Positions 1 through 9,530 are shown, counted from the stretch's first letter. The stretch is DNA of 64,000 nucleotides from Chthoniobacteraceae bacterium (GCA_947471505.1 CANIWM010000001.1:124001-188000); one strand, 5' to 3'. Program-made: numbers and translations. Notes: generated from the sequence alone by a model not told the origin.

Positions 1-278
1 CGCATCAGCTCCGCGTCGTTGGTGATTTCGCCAGCAGAGTCGAAGGCTACAAAGTAGGTATAAGGTGCCCGCCTAAAGTAGGGCGGGGGAGTGGTGCGCT
101 CGCGGAGCTCCTGAACGCGTGTGTCGCAAGCACGTTTCTCTCTGCCGCGAAGGCCGGAGAGAGCACCCGTTGCGGCTTTCTCGATCGTTTCCGCGCCTTG
201 CTCCATGCCGCGATCCACTGTGGAGCACGCTGCAAAAGCGATTGTGAAAAGGATGAAAAGGAGCCGGAAAAGGTTCAT
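1..278 (-). CDS. Partial lipoprotein, C-terminus beyond the left edge
   Basis: An open frame of 92 codons runs from an ATG at 276-278 to the window edge with no stop, so the protein is truncated by the window. The N-terminus has a hydrophobic stretch (residues 4-17, FRLLFILFTIAFAA) ending in a lipobox FAAC with Cys18, followed by STVDRG, which is the layout of a signal-peptidase II lipoprotein. Residues 20-70 are charged and probably helical. No family is recognised. It is divergent from the histidine kinase to its right, so the kinase should not start inside it. Export and lipidation are inferred from the lipobox; the function is unknown. Confidence 0.62.
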   Translation of the reverse strand, partial: MNLFRLLFILFTIAFAACSTVDRGMEQGAETIEKAATGALSGLRGREKRACDTRVQELRERTTPPPYFRRAPYTYFVAFDSAGEITNDAELM

Positions 279-381
279 TGCGACAGCGCGGCTACAGGCC
301 TACAGGGAGGAAGTCGAGCGGGTTAAAGAAAAACCGAAGGAGCCCTCACTTGGGTACTCTGTCTGCTCTTTTGGACCCGAA

Positions 382-3099
382 GTGTCGAAACTAGCTCAAC
401 TAAATCCAAAGGAATCCCGGAAGCCCGCAAGAAATCTTGCGAGCGCCTCAGCCGACTCTTCGCAGGAGGCCCGGCCTGATCGGCGTGTTGCCAAACGCCC
501 TTCGGTATCGAATTTGCCGAGTAAACTGGCTTCAGGCTCGCGTAGCCTTCTTTTGCCGTGCTGCGTTTTGGCACTGGCTGCGATCCTGGCGGACATTAGC
601 GTGGTTCCGGGATATGTCCGGTGGACCTTAGTGGTGCTCGGAACATTCCTTGCCATACGTTCGATCAGGGTTGCGAAAGAGACCGTCGAATCCGTATCCG
701 CCCCACTCGCAGAATTGGTGGAAAAGACTCGCAAGCTCGCAGATGGCGACCCGGACCAACCGTTCGACCTCCCCGTGCGTGATGATGAACTGGGCGAGCT
801 CACCGAGGCGTTTCGCCGGGTGGTGGAGACGAGTCGCCGAGATCGCCAGCGCCTTTTACAGAACAATCGTGAGATGCAGGAGGCGAAGGAACGAGCGATG
901 ACCGCCAAGCTGGAGGTCGAGAGCTACGCTTTCAAAGCTGGCGAGGCAAACATCGCAAAACGCGAGTTCCTCGCGGTGATGAGCCACGAGATTCGCACGC
1001 CGGTCAACGGCATCATCGGCATGACGGAACTTGCGATGGGTACCGACCTAAGCGCCGGCCAACGGGACTACCTTGAGACGATCAACTCGTGTGCCGAATC
1101 GTTGCTCGCGCTGCTCAATAACATCCTCGATTTCTCAAAAATCGAAGCGAACAAACTCGACCTTGAGCAGACAGAGTTTTCCTTACGCGAACTGCTCGGG
1201 GAAGCTCTTACCACGTTGGCCCCCCGTGCTCACGGCAAAGGGCTCGAGTTGCTCCTTCATATCCGCCCAGAGGTTCCGGACATGCTCATTGGCGACCCAC
1301 ATCGTCTGCGGCAAATCGTCGTAAATCTTGTCGGCAATGCGCTGAAGTTTACCGAGCGCGGTGAGGTCCTCGTTCGTGTCGAAAACTCTCGCTGGATCGA
1401 CGGCGGTGCGGAGCTTGCCTTCGCGATTGCCGATACCGGCATTGGCATTCCTGCGGACCGGAAGGACTCGATATTTCAAGCGTTCAACCAAGCCGACTAC
1501 TCGACAACGCGGCGCTTCGGAGGGACGGGCCTTGGCCTCGCCATCACGCAGCAACTCGTCTCGTTGATGAAGGGCGAGATCAAATTGGAGAGCGAAGTCG
1601 GCAAGGGGACCGTATTCCGTTTCAACGCCCGCTTTGATTATCGCAAAGCCGAGGAACACGATTTCTCGATCGCTTCGTTCAAAGGGCTCCGGGTCCTCGT
1701 CCTCGACGCTCACCCCAACAGCCTTCGCATCACCACCGAGCTTCTCAGTACTTGGAGTATGAAGCCGGACCCTGTCCGGGATGTCGTCAGCGCTCTCAGT
1801 GAGCTTCGACGAGCGGCGGGCGAAGGGCGGCCCTACGATCTTTTCGTCGCAGATGCGGTTCGCCCCGAGAGTCCCGGAGTGAAGCTCGCTTCTACGATCG
1901 ACAGCTACCCGGAGCTCGTGAATACGAGGGTTGTGCTCCTTGTTTCCTCGCCGAGGCGCGGCGAAGTGGACCGCGTCAGCCACGCGGCCATCCGCGCCAC
2001 ACTCATCAAGCCCGTCACTTCGCGCTCGCTTCGCGTCGCCGTCTCCAAGGCGCTGGAGGACAACAAAAAGGACCGGGGAATGTGTGTGCCGAGGAGTTCG
2101 AATTTCCCCGCCATGCGCTGCCTCGAAATCCTCATCGCAGAGGACAACGCCGTAAACCAACGCCTCGTGAAGTTAAACCTAGAAGGCTGGGGCCACAAAG
2201 TTACCGTCGCGAACGACGGTCTGGAGGAGGTGGAAGCGTTTAAGACGCAAAAATTCGATCTCATTCTTACCGACTTGCAAATGCCGAACATGAGCGGCTT
2301 TGAGGCGGCGGTGGAGATTCGTAAAATAGAGACACAACGTTCTCTTTCCCGCACCCCCATCCTCGCCCTCAGCGCCAATGTGCTCAAAGGCGTCCGCGAA
2401 GAATGCGTGAAGGCCGGTATGGACGGTTACGTCGCCAAGCCCGTCCGCCAGCAGGAACTGCTTGACGGCATGGGCAGCGTTATCCCCGATCTTTTCCTGA
2501 CTGATGCCGCTGGTGATTCCGTCATTATAGAACAGCCGAGGGAGGCACGGGCGTTGAGCGGCGTATTCAAACCATCGCCAGAGCCAATCCCCACGCTGAA
2601 GATGACGCAGCAGATCCACCTGCCTTCGCCGACGCCGACAGTCCCTGCGGCGCATGTTGTGGCTGCACCCGCGCCTGTGGCGCGAAAGAAGAAAGCCCCA
2701 GCGCCAGCGCCAGCGCCGAAGGAGGCCGAGGGCATCACCTCGTTCGACGTGGATGCTCTGTTGGCGAACCTCGGCGGAGACATGAGTATCCTTGCCGAAG
2801 TCGTAAAGCTTTGCCGCGAAGGCGATGTGCCCCGATTGCTCAAAGATCTCGCCGATGCGCTCGCGAAAGGAGACTGCGCTGCCGCAGGGAAAGCCGCACA
2901 TGGGCTCAAAGGAATGGTCGGAGCGTTCAACGCAACTACCGCGTGGACCGCAGCGAAAACTCTGGAAACCAGCGCCCGCGAGGGGAAGGCCGATATTTTA
3001 CTCAAGGAAGCCGATACGCTTGTGGGGGAGCTACGCACTCTCGTCGAGGAGTTGGAGACGCTATCAGGTCTCGACCACCAGCATGTCGGCTGGATTTAG
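382..3099 (+). CDS. Hybrid sensor histidine kinase (HAMP-HisKA-HATPase-REC-REC-HPt)
   Basis: This is a membrane-anchored phosphorelay kinase. Numbering from GTG 382, a hydrophobic hairpin lies near residues 55-95, then a HAMP-like segment (about 96-153), a HisKA domain with MSHEIRTPVNGIIGM (His202), and an HATPase with ADTGIGIP (about 350) and FGGTGLGLAI (about 378). A first, divergent receiver spans about 435-553. A second, canonical receiver (about 580-695) has phospho-acceptor Asp631 in TDLQMP and Lys in AKP. A Pro/Ala linker leads to a C-terminal HPt domain with AAHGLKG (His840). The frame is open back to 121, but that part overlaps the divergent lipoprotein, so a later start is preferred; 382 is a guess and 253 or 514 are possible. 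No periplasmic sensor domain is visible and no response regulator is adjacent. Confidence 0.85.
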   Translation: MSKLAQLNPKESRKPARNLASASADSSQEARPDRRVAKRPSVSNLPSKLASGSRSLLLPCCVLALAAILADISVVPGYVRWTLVVLGTFLAIRSIRVAKETVESVSAPLAELVEKTRKLADGDPDQPFDLPVRDDELGELTEAFRRVVETSRRDRQRLLQNNREMQEAKERAMTAKLEVESYAFKAGEANIAKREFLAVMSHEIRTPVNGIIGMTELAMGTDLSAGQRDYLETINSCAESLLALLNNILDFSKIEANKLDLEQTEFSLRELLGEALTTLAPRAHGKGLELLLHIRPEVPDMLIGDPHRLRQIVVNLVGNALKFTERGEVLVRVENSRWIDGGAELAFAIADTGIGIPADRKDSIFQAFNQADYSTTRRFGGTGLGLAITQQLVSLMKGEIKLESEVGKGTVFRFNARFDYRKAEEHDFSIASFKGLRVLVLDAHPNSLRITTELLSTWSMKPDPVRDVVSALSELRRAAGEGRPYDLFVADAVRPESPGVKLASTIDSYPELVNTRVVLLVSSPRRGEVDRVSHAAIRATLIKPVTSRSLRVAVSKALEDNKKDRGMCVPRSSNFPAMRCLEILIAEDNAVNQRLVKLNLEGWGHKVTVANDGLEEVEAFKTQKFDLILTDLQMPNMSGFEAAVEIRKIETQRSLSRTPILALSANVLKGVREECVKAGMDGYVAKPVRQQELLDGMGSVIPDLFLTDAAGDSVIIEQPREARALSGVFKPSPEPIPTLKMTQQIHLPSPTPTVPAAHVVAAPAPVARKKKAPAPAPAPKEAEGITSFDVDALLANLGGDMSILAEVVKLCREGDVPRLLKDLADALAKGDCAAAGKAAHGLKGMVGAFNATTAWTAAKTLETSAREGKADILLKEADTLVGELRTLVEELETLSGLDHQHVGWI

Positions 3100-3223
3100 C
3101 CCGAACGCCGCGATTGAAGGGCTAAATACCATCGCCGCCGGGTAGAAACGAATCGGATTCGGGCGCTCTTGGCCTTGGCAAAAGCGGCGCGATTACGCCC
3201 GCCGCGGCCCTTGTATGCGGGAG

Positions 3224-4450
3224 CTATTTCCTAAACCGCGCGCAGAAGGCTCCATCTACGCCGTCGGCCCACGGGCGGATGTGGCGTTTTTCTTCGAGGA
3301 TGAGGCTGGGGATTTGTTGCTGGGCGGTGTCGCAGACTTGGTCGTTCTCTTCGTGCTCCAGGGAGCAGGTGGAATAGACGAGGGTGCCGCCGGGTTTTAG
3401 CAATGTGGCGCAGCGGCGGATGAGGGCGAGCTGTTGGGCGGGCATTCGGAGGAAGTCTTCGTCGGTGAGCCGCCAGCGGACGTCTATGCGGCGGCGGATG
3501 ACCCCGGTGTTGCTGCACGGGGCATCAATGAGGATGCGGTCGAAGCCGCCGGGGGGGAGTTCGGGGGATTCTTTCATGGTGTCTATGGCGACGGCTTTGG
3601 TGTTGGTGACGCCGAGGCGGGAGAGGTTTTCGCGGAGGCGCTGGACGCGGGTTTCCCAAAGGTCGCAGGCGATGATGCGGCCTTCGTTGCGCATGATGGC
3701 GGCGAGGTAGGTGGTCTTGCCGCCGGGGGCGGCGCAGGCGTCGAGGATGAGTTCGCCGGGCTGCGGGGCGAGCATGTCGGGGGCGGTGAGTGTGCTGGGG
3801 TCTTGGACGTAGCAGAGGCCGGCATCGATCCATTCGCGGGGGATGCGCGGGAGGCGGAGGATGAGGGGGTGAAAGGGGTGCGGCTCGGCTTCGGGGGCTT
3901 CGTTGCGGAGGGCTTCGACGGTGGTTTTGAGGGTGTTCACGCGCACGAAGACTTCGGCGGGGCGTTGGTTCCAGTCTGCGAGCGCTGTGGTGGCTTGGCT
4001 CCCGTGGGAGGCGGTCCATTTTTCTAAAAGGAATGCGGGGTGGCTGGTGCGGATGTGCTCGGGGGCGGCGGCGAGGGCGGCGGTGAGGGCATCCAGCTCG
4101 CGGAGGGCGCGGCGGAGGAGGGCGTTGACGAGGCCACCTGCGCGCCGGGAGAGGGCGACGGTTTCGTTGACTACGGCGTGTGCAGGGACGCGGAGGTGAA
4201 AGAGCTGGTAGAGCCCGAGCCGGAGGACTTGGCGGGTCTCGATGTCCAGCTCGCCGTCGCGGAGGCGGGCGATGAGGAAATCGAGCGAGGTGAGGTTGCG
4301 GAGGATGCCGTAGAAGCACTCGGTGACGAAGCCACGGTCGCGCGGTTCGAGAGGCGAGTCGTCGAGTGCCTCATGGAGCAGTTCGTCCGCGAACGGACGT
4401 TTCTTTTCCCAAGTGACGAGGAGCTTTAGGCAGACGGAGCGCGCAGACAT
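3224..4450 (-). CDS. rsmB: 16S rRNA (cytosine-C5) methyltransferase, RsmB family
   Basis: This protein methylates C5 of a cytosine in 16S rRNA (C967 in E. coli) using SAM, in the cytoplasm. At 408 aa it is close to the usual length. The N-terminal ~130 residues are the NusB-like RNA-binding helical domain. The Rossmann methyltransferase has SAM motif I DACAAPGGKTTYLA (237-250), motif IV with the essential cysteine DAPCSNTG (309-316) and motif VI YSTCSLEHEEN (359-369). Both cysteines of the two-cysteine mechanism are present. It stands alone, convergent with the upstream histidine kinase, and is followed on the same strand by the desaturase gene upstream of it with about 40 bp between. Confidence 0.93.
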   Translation of the reverse strand: MSARSVCLKLLVTWEKKRPFADELLHEALDDSPLEPRDRGFVTECFYGILRNLTSLDFLIARLRDGELDIETRQVLRLGLYQLFHLRVPAHAVVNETVALSRRAGGLVNALLRRALRELDALTAALAAAPEHIRTSHPAFLLEKWTASHGSQATTALADWNQRPAEVFVRVNTLKTTVEALRNEAPEAEPHPFHPLILRLPRIPREWIDAGLCYVQDPSTLTAPDMLAPQPGELILDACAAPGGKTTYLAAIMRNEGRIIACDLWETRVQRLRENLSRLGVTNTKAVAIDTMKESPELPPGGFDRILIDAPCSNTGVIRRRIDVRWRLTDEDFLRMPAQQLALIRRCATLLKPGGTLVYSTCSLEHEENDQVCDTAQQQIPSLILEEKRHIRPWADGVDGAFCARFRK

Positions 4451-4489
4451 TGATGATGCCTTGCCGAAAGTCCGGCTGGCGGAGGGAGT

Positions 4490-5551
4490 CTAGGCAGTCT
4501 GCTGGCTGTGCTGGCGCATGAATTCCCGGAGTCTCGCGTAGCCGACCATCTCTTGGCGCTCTTCGTCCCAGAAGCGGTAGCCGAGGGATTTAATGCTGCT
4601 GAGGAGGGTGATGGGTTTGACTTGCTGGAAGATCGGGATTTCGTTGTGGCAGCGCTCAAGGTTGTAGTTCGCGATGCGGGGGCTGAGGTGGTGGATGTGG
4701 TGGAAGCCGATGTTGCCGGTGAACCACTGGAGGATGCGCGGGAGCTTGTAAAAGGAGCTGCCTTGGAGTGCGGCGGCGGTGTAGTCCCACTCTTCGGCGC
4801 GTTCCCAATAGACGCCTTCGTATTGATGCTGGACGTAGAACATCCAGACGCCCGCGCCCCCGGCGACGAGCATGGTGCCGACGACGAGCAGAAGGTACGT
4901 CCAAAAGCCGAAGACGAAGCTCATAAGGACGGCCATGATGGCGATGCCGATGTTCATGAAGTGGGCGGAGTGTTTCTCTTTTACGCTGGCTTTCGGGGAG
5001 GGGAAGCGTTGCCAGATGAGGAAGAGATAAAGGGGCCCGACGATGAAGAGGATGATTGGGTTGCGGGCGAGGCGGTAGGAGAAGCGCTTCCAGCGGGAGG
5101 CTTCGAGGTATTCTTTGAGCGTCATCATCCAGACGTCGCCGGTGCCGCGTTTATCAAGGTGGCCGGAGCTGGCGTGGTGGACGTTGTGTTCCCAGCGCCA
5201 TTGGCCGTACGGAGTGAAGGCCAGCATCCCGGTGAGGTAGCCGACGATCTGGCAGGCGCGGGAGGACTCAAAAAAGGAGCCGTGGCAGCAGTCGTGAAAG
5301 ATGATGAACGTCCGCATGGTGAGCAGACCGAGGAGGACGACAAAGCCCGCCGTGGCCCAGTAGGAAAAGGAGAGGCTCCAGTAAATGGCGAACCAAGTGG
5401 CGATGTAAGGCACGAGCGTATTGACGAGTTGCCAGATGGCGCGCGGGAGGGACGGCTTTTGGTATTCAGCGATGAGCTTCTTCCAGACGGAAGGCGTGAG
5501 CGGCGTTTCGGCGGCAGGGGCTTCTGTGTTTGGATTCGGGCTTTGGTTCAA
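4490..5551 (-). CDS. Membrane fatty acid desaturase
   Basis: This is a di-iron integral-membrane desaturase that introduces a double bond into acyl chains, 353 aa. The three histidine boxes that ligate the iron pair are present: HDCCH (86-90), HNVHH (122-126) and HHIHH (284-288). Hydrophobic segments near 45-80, 165-180 and 200-240 fit the usual four-helix topology. Box spacing and the FHDCCHGSFF context resemble the omega-6/delta-12 group, but regiospecificity cannot be read from sequence. The first ~20 residues are Pro/Thr-rich and probably disordered. Likely role: membrane fluidity. Its stop lies about 40 bp from the rsmB start, same strand, so co-transcription is possible. Confidence 0.9.
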   Translation of the reverse strand: MNQSPNPNTEAPAAETPLTPSVWKKLIAEYQKPSLPRAIWQLVNTLVPYIATWFAIYWSLSFSYWATAGFVVLLGLLTMRTFIIFHDCCHGSFFESSRACQIVGYLTGMLAFTPYGQWRWEHNVHHASSGHLDKRGTGDVWMMTLKEYLEASRWKRFSYRLARNPIILFIVGPLYLFLIWQRFPSPKASVKEKHSAHFMNIGIAIMAVLMSFVFGFWTYLLLVVGTMLVAGGAGVWMFYVQHQYEGVYWERAEEWDYTAAALQGSSFYKLPRILQWFTGNIGFHHIHHLSPRIANYNLERCHNEIPIFQQVKPITLLSSIKSLGYRFWDEERQEMVGYARLREFMRQHSQQTA

Positions 5552-5672
5552 TGTAAAAGGCTGGTTTGCGTGGTCTATTTAGCTGGATTCGGGCCGCTCT
5601 CTTAGAGAAACGGCGGCGGATGAATACCCTAGCGCGGAAAAATAGCGAGCGACTATTTTCGATGAACCGGCG

Positions 5673-6260
5673 CTAGCTCGGACGGGGCTCCTGATTGTGT
5701 TTCAGGGTGAACCATGAGCGGATCAAGCTGTTCGCCCGAGCGGCCGTTCCTTCGAATTGCTCGGCGGAAGCCCGTGAGGTCATGAGGATTTGCGGCCCTT
5801 CAGCGAGAGTGACGTAGGTGACTCCAGAGCGGAGTTTCGCACCGTTGAGGGTGTATTCGCAGGTAAAGCTGAGGGATTTCCAGCCGTTGATGGGATGTGC
5901 GTCGGGGGTTTCTTCGACGATTTTTGCATCCCTGTTACCGACGGGGAGTTGGGCGAGCGCGGCTTTGCGGTATTCGGGGAGGTTTTCGGTGGCGATGGGC
6001 TTATCCTTCGAGACCGGGCTGGGGCGTAGCTCGACGATGGCGGTGCTGATTTTTTGAAATGTAAACCGGGTGCCGTCCGCGAGCTTTTCAATCGACGCAT
6101 CGGAGTCTATCGAGACGTGGTGGTCTTCCGCGGTGCCAGCGAATCTTACCCGTTGAGTCTCTGCACCGTCGGCAAAAAACGTGCGGATCTGGGCCACGAG
6201 GTTGATTTCCCCAGCGTGTGCGGAGATGGCGAAGAGTAGGGCGAGTGCGTAGGTTTTCAT
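5673..6260 (-). CDS. Secreted protein of unknown function
   Basis: This 195-aa protein has a short signal peptide (MKTYALALLFAISAHA with a probable AHA-G cleavage). The mature part is mixed beta, with VAQIRTFFADGAETQRVRF near the start and a later GWKSLSFTCEYTLNGAKL segment. No catalytic motif or known domain is recognised. It lies 9 bp downstream of the minor-pilin-like gene 6270-8108 on the same strand, so it is probably the last gene of that transcript and may act in the periplasm or at the surface alongside the pilus-like proteins. That link rests only on position. Confidence 0.75.
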   Translation of the reverse strand: MKTYALALLFAISAHAGEINLVAQIRTFFADGAETQRVRFAGTAEDHHVSIDSDASIEKLADGTRFTFQKISTAIVELRPSPVSKDKPIATENLPEYRKAALAQLPVGNRDAKIVEETPDAHPINGWKSLSFTCEYTLNGAKLRSGVTYVTLAEGPQILMTSRASAEQFEGTAARANSLIRSWFTLKHNQEPRPS

Positions 6261-6269
6261 CGGAAAGTT

Positions 6270-8108
6270 CTAGTAGCGAGCCATGCGACCTCGGGAGATT
6301 ACGACGGCGTCCACACTGCCCGGAGGTGGTGCTGCGTCGAAGTTTGTATCGTAGTTGAAGCAGCGAATAGGCGGGGAGTAGATGTTCCCGGTGTCCCATT
6401 TGCCAGTGAACTGTGTGCTGTTGAAGAGCTGCACCATCGAGCCGAAATAGGTGCAGTATTGGCCAGTCCAGTTTTCTAGGAAGCGGGGGTAGTTGTGCCC
6501 TCCACCTGACCATCCATATTGAGCAGCACTCCCGCCTGGTTGGTAGCCCGATGGCATGACGCCGGCGAGAAGCGCCGTGTTATATGTGGTATTGAGGGCG
6601 ATGCGGCTCCCGAGGACGGCACTGGCGTTTGCATCGTTCCACGCGTTTGAGAGCAGCATGACGGCATCGGCGATGACGGCTGAAGACTTGCGAACGTAGG
6701 TCGAGGTGTTGGGGGAATCTGTGTTGGTTGGGTTTCCGGCGGTGTTGGAAGGGACCGATGTGGCGGCTAAAGCGGGGGTGGTGGCTCCGGTATTGTAATC
6801 GCCTTGAATATAGACCCCATTTTGGCTGGCCACGGTGAGGCCGTTATTCGGCAAAATGCCGCCGTTTTTCAGCCGGATGGCGTTTGTGGGGAGGCCTGTT
6901 GTCGTCGGGGTGATGTCGTGGACGTATAAAACGCCGTTGAAATTTGTCGCCGCGTCCAGAGTCGTGCGTATTGCGCCAATATCCAGATTGCTGACGCGGA
7001 TGGTCTTTTGCTCGCGCTGGTCATACATGGAAGTCGCTGTCGCGATTGCGCCTTGGATGGTTGTGATTTGCGCTCCAGTGAGCGTCGTGCCGTTCTGAGC
7101 GGTCACGGTCTTTGTGGTGCCGTTGATTGTCACGATGATCCCGGCTTTGTTATAGAGGCGGCGGGTCGCGATGGGCGTGGGGTCTGGTTGTCCGGCGACA
7201 GGGGGCTCGATGAGTTCGCGGAAGCTGTCGTTATTCGGGTTGCCGTCACTGTCGCCATCGGGGCCGATCAGCTCGCCGCTTGGGGAGTATGGACCGGCGG
7301 GTGCAGCATCGAGAACCAAGCTTTGCTCGATGCCCAAGGGCTCGAGGCGCGAAACTGTATTAATGGAAGACAAATAGGTGGCGGCTTGGTTGTTGCCGGT
7401 TGCATAACCGCTCCATGTCGAAACTCTGTAAGGGTCTGCATTACTCCAGCCCAAGACGCTGGAGACAGGACTCTGAAAAGTCAGCGTGCCAGAGGAGAGC
7501 GTGTTGCTCACCATCGCGGCGCGGTTTGTGTGAGTCAGTCCGCTGACGTTCATTGTCGGCGGCCTGTAGATTGAGAAGTCGCCTTCGTAAAAATACGCCG
7601 TCTGAAAGAGCTGCACGGTGACATACTGAAAGAGCCGCTTGGTCTGGTAGATCAGCGGCGCACCGCCCACGGTTGAGCTACTTTTAACACCTACGTTGGC
7701 GAGGTAATTGTAGGTTCTGCCCTTCCATCCAGGAAAGCCGACGACATCCACGACTGCGGCAGTCGGATTTACCGCCGGTGCCCCGAATTCGTCGGCGGCG
7801 GAGATTGATAGCATCGTAATGAAAGTCGCTCCCGACAATGCGGGCGGGTTGAGGTTATCACCGCACTCGGTGGTCGTCAGTGTGCGTCCCAATTGTCCAG
7901 ACCTCTCCTTCCACACTCCGTAGGCGTATTCCAGAGTTCCCTCGGCTGCGGCGCGGACGACGGTAAGGTCCTGCCCGCGGTCCGCGAGGCGGGAGCTTTG
8001 GGCGGTGGTCGAGTAGCAGACGGCGACCGTCGTAACTACGAGCGCCAGTGCGCCTACGGTGGCGAGAAGGGTAAAACCGCCTCGTTGTTGGATGGAGATA
8101 GTTTTCAT
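6270..8108 (-). CDS. PilX-like minor pilin / pilus assembly protein with long C-terminal domain
   Basis: This 612-aa protein starts with a type IV-like leader: a short basic stretch, then GGFTLLATVGALALVVTTVAVCY, a single hydrophobic helix typical of PilX-like minor (pseudo)pilins. The usual Glu at +5 of prepilins is absent, as is common for PilX/GspK-like members. The remaining ~570 residues are Thr/Asn/Gly-rich and probably beta-rich, with no catalytic motif seen. The start overlaps the stop of the PilW-like gene by 4 bp (ATGA at 8105-8108), indicating translational coupling. Third gene of a minor-pilin set; likely located at the tip or base of a type IV pilus or type II pseudopilus. Confidence 0.78.
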   Translation of the reverse strand: MKTISIQQRGGFTLLATVGALALVVTTVAVCYSTTAQSSRLADRGQDLTVVRAAAEGTLEYAYGVWKERSGQLGRTLTTTECGDNLNPPALSGATFITMLSISAADEFGAPAVNPTAAVVDVVGFPGWKGRTYNYLANVGVKSSSTVGGAPLIYQTKRLFQYVTVQLFQTAYFYEGDFSIYRPPTMNVSGLTHTNRAAMVSNTLSSGTLTFQSPVSSVLGWSNADPYRVSTWSGYATGNNQAATYLSSINTVSRLEPLGIEQSLVLDAAPAGPYSPSGELIGPDGDSDGNPNNDSFRELIEPPVAGQPDPTPIATRRLYNKAGIIVTINGTTKTVTAQNGTTLTGAQITTIQGAIATATSMYDQREQKTIRVSNLDIGAIRTTLDAATNFNGVLYVHDITPTTTGLPTNAIRLKNGGILPNNGLTVASQNGVYIQGDYNTGATTPALAATSVPSNTAGNPTNTDSPNTSTYVRKSSAVIADAVMLLSNAWNDANASAVLGSRIALNTTYNTALLAGVMPSGYQPGGSAAQYGWSGGGHNYPRFLENWTGQYCTYFGSMVQLFNSTQFTGKWDTGNIYSPPIRCFNYDTNFDAAPPPGSVDAVVISRGRMARY

Positions 8109-8989
8109 GATCCCTTTGCTGCAAACGACACGTCGAGTTGCATGGTGGCGGATTGGTTACTCGTTTCTTTCGCGGAGAGTCGTTGGTCGAACTGCCGGTC
8201 CCGCACTCGCAGGGAGACGTTGAGCAGCCTCCGTGAGCCGTAGTCCGTATTTGTAGAGAGGGAAAACGGCGTGCTGTCGTTCGCTCCTACACCGATATTT
8301 TCACAAATTACCTCATAGTTCGTCGCAGTGCTAAAGTTTGTGCCGAATTCAGTATTGTCGAAAGAACGGAGTTGGTTCCGATTGCCGACGGGGATGACGA
8401 CGTATGCCTTTGGTCGGAAAATGTTTACCACTTTTGTGCTGGTCGCGCTCCAATCGACCGCAGAGCCGATCGCGCTGGTGAGGGTGATGACGTGCGATTG
8501 TCGGTTGCTGGCGTCTATCGCGCCGTTTGTGACAGACGCGATTTTCATGCGGGTGGTCAAACCATCAAAAATCACCACATCATTCACTCCCGGAGTCGGC
8601 GGCGATGCGAGAGCGTGGAGTGACCGCTTTACGGTGAAGGAGGTCGTGGTTGCGAGGAGTCCAGTCCCGCCGGGATGAACCACTACGTAGGGGCCGCCTC
8701 TAAATTGATCATATTGCACGCCCGCTGCGCTCCCGCTGGCGACTGCCGCCCCTGTCACGTTCCCCAGCCTCGGTTCGCCTGAGCAGGTATTGATGGAATT
8801 CCCGATGCGATCCATGACGATGCGGGTGGCGGTGTGTGAGGAGTTCACCGAGAGGTTTTTCGCAAATGAGAGCATCCCAAAATTTAGGAACGACATCACG
8901 CCGATGGCGACAAGGCCGAACGTGACGAGCGACATCAGTAACTCCGCCATCGTGAAGCCTGAATTGCGGTGTGAAGACGGTGTTTTCAT
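8105..8989 (-). CDS. PilW-like prepilin
   Basis: This 294-aa protein carries a prepilin peptidase site: NSGFTMAELLMSLVTFGLVA, cleaved after Gly, followed by F-T-x-x-E with the conserved Glu at +5 and one hydrophobic helix. The C-terminal domain is beta-rich and includes a DVVIFDGLT segment, as in PilW-type minor pilins. It sits between the PilV-like gene (3-bp gap) and the PilX-like gene (4-bp overlap), which is the usual PilV-PilW-PilX order. Inferred role: minor pilin that primes assembly of a type IV pilus or secretion pseudopilus. No pilus ATPase or secretin lies in the window. Confidence 0.83.
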   Translation of the reverse strand: MKTPSSHRNSGFTMAELLMSLVTFGLVAIGVMSFLNFGMLSFAKNLSVNSSHTATRIVMDRIGNSINTCSGEPRLGNVTGAAVASGSAAGVQYDQFRGGPYVVVHPGGTGLLATTTSFTVKRSLHALASPPTPGVNDVVIFDGLTTRMKIASVTNGAIDASNRQSHVITLTSAIGSAVDWSATSTKVVNIFRPKAYVVIPVGNRNQLRSFDNTEFGTNFSTATNYEVICENIGVGANDSTPFSLSTNTDYGSRRLLNVSLRVRDRQFDQRLSAKETSNQSATMQLDVSFAAKGS

Positions 8990-8992
8990 CGG

Positions 8993-9484
8993 CTAATCCC
9001 GCGCCCTCGCGGTCGAGGCGGCAAACGTGTAGTTTTTGGTCCGATAGGCGTAGGTCAGCGAGAACTGAACCAACCGAAGTCCTGTGACCGACGAGGTCGT
9101 CACGGTGCGCGTGAGGGTTCCGCGGACCGTGCTATTCGCGGTTCCATTTTCGGCGAGAACGGTAACGAGGCCATCTGTCCCTCCATCATCTTCCCACACC
9201 GCCCCGTTCGCAGGGGTCGTCGCTAAAATTGCGGGTAATATGTTCGGCGTGTATTTCTCCGACAACGCACGGTCGATGTTTCGCTGCACGATTGCGCGGG
9301 CGTTTGTCTGGATACGGGACAAGACTGCGCGCTGATTGAGGAGGAGCAAAGACTGCATCACCCCCAGAAAGGTCACTGTAATGACGAGACATGTGGCGAG
9401 AGTCTCGATCAGCGCAAAGCCGCGAGCACGGAAGAACCGTGATTTACCAGCAGCAGTAGAAAAGTGTGATTGTGCGCGCAACAT
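8993..9484 (-). CDS. PilV-like prepilin
   Basis: This 163-aa protein has the leader RARGFALIETLATCLVITV: Gly-Phe cleavage site with Glu at +5, then a hydrophobic helix. The ATG at 9482-9484 is preferred because GGGGAG lies just upstream; an in-frame GTG at 9517 would add 11 residues. The C-terminal part is short and beta-rich, including the pattern TRTVTTSSVTGLRLVQFSL common in small minor pilins. It is the first gene of the PilV-W-X-like run and the likely site of the transcript's start. The 46 bp between it and the DUF1501 stop leave little room for a promoter, so the promoter may overlap that gene's 3' end. Confidence 0.8.
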   Translation of the reverse strand: MLRAQSHFSTAAGKSRFFRARGFALIETLATCLVITVTFLGVMQSLLLLNQRAVLSRIQTNARAIVQRNIDRALSEKYTPNILPAILATTPANGAVWEDDGGTDGLVTVLAENGTANSTVRGTLTRTVTTSSVTGLRLVQFSLTYAYRTKNYTFAASTARARD

Positions 9485-9530
9485 TGCTCCCCTTTTAAGC
9501 ACGGAGCGTGCCGCCACCTGCGCTGATTCC

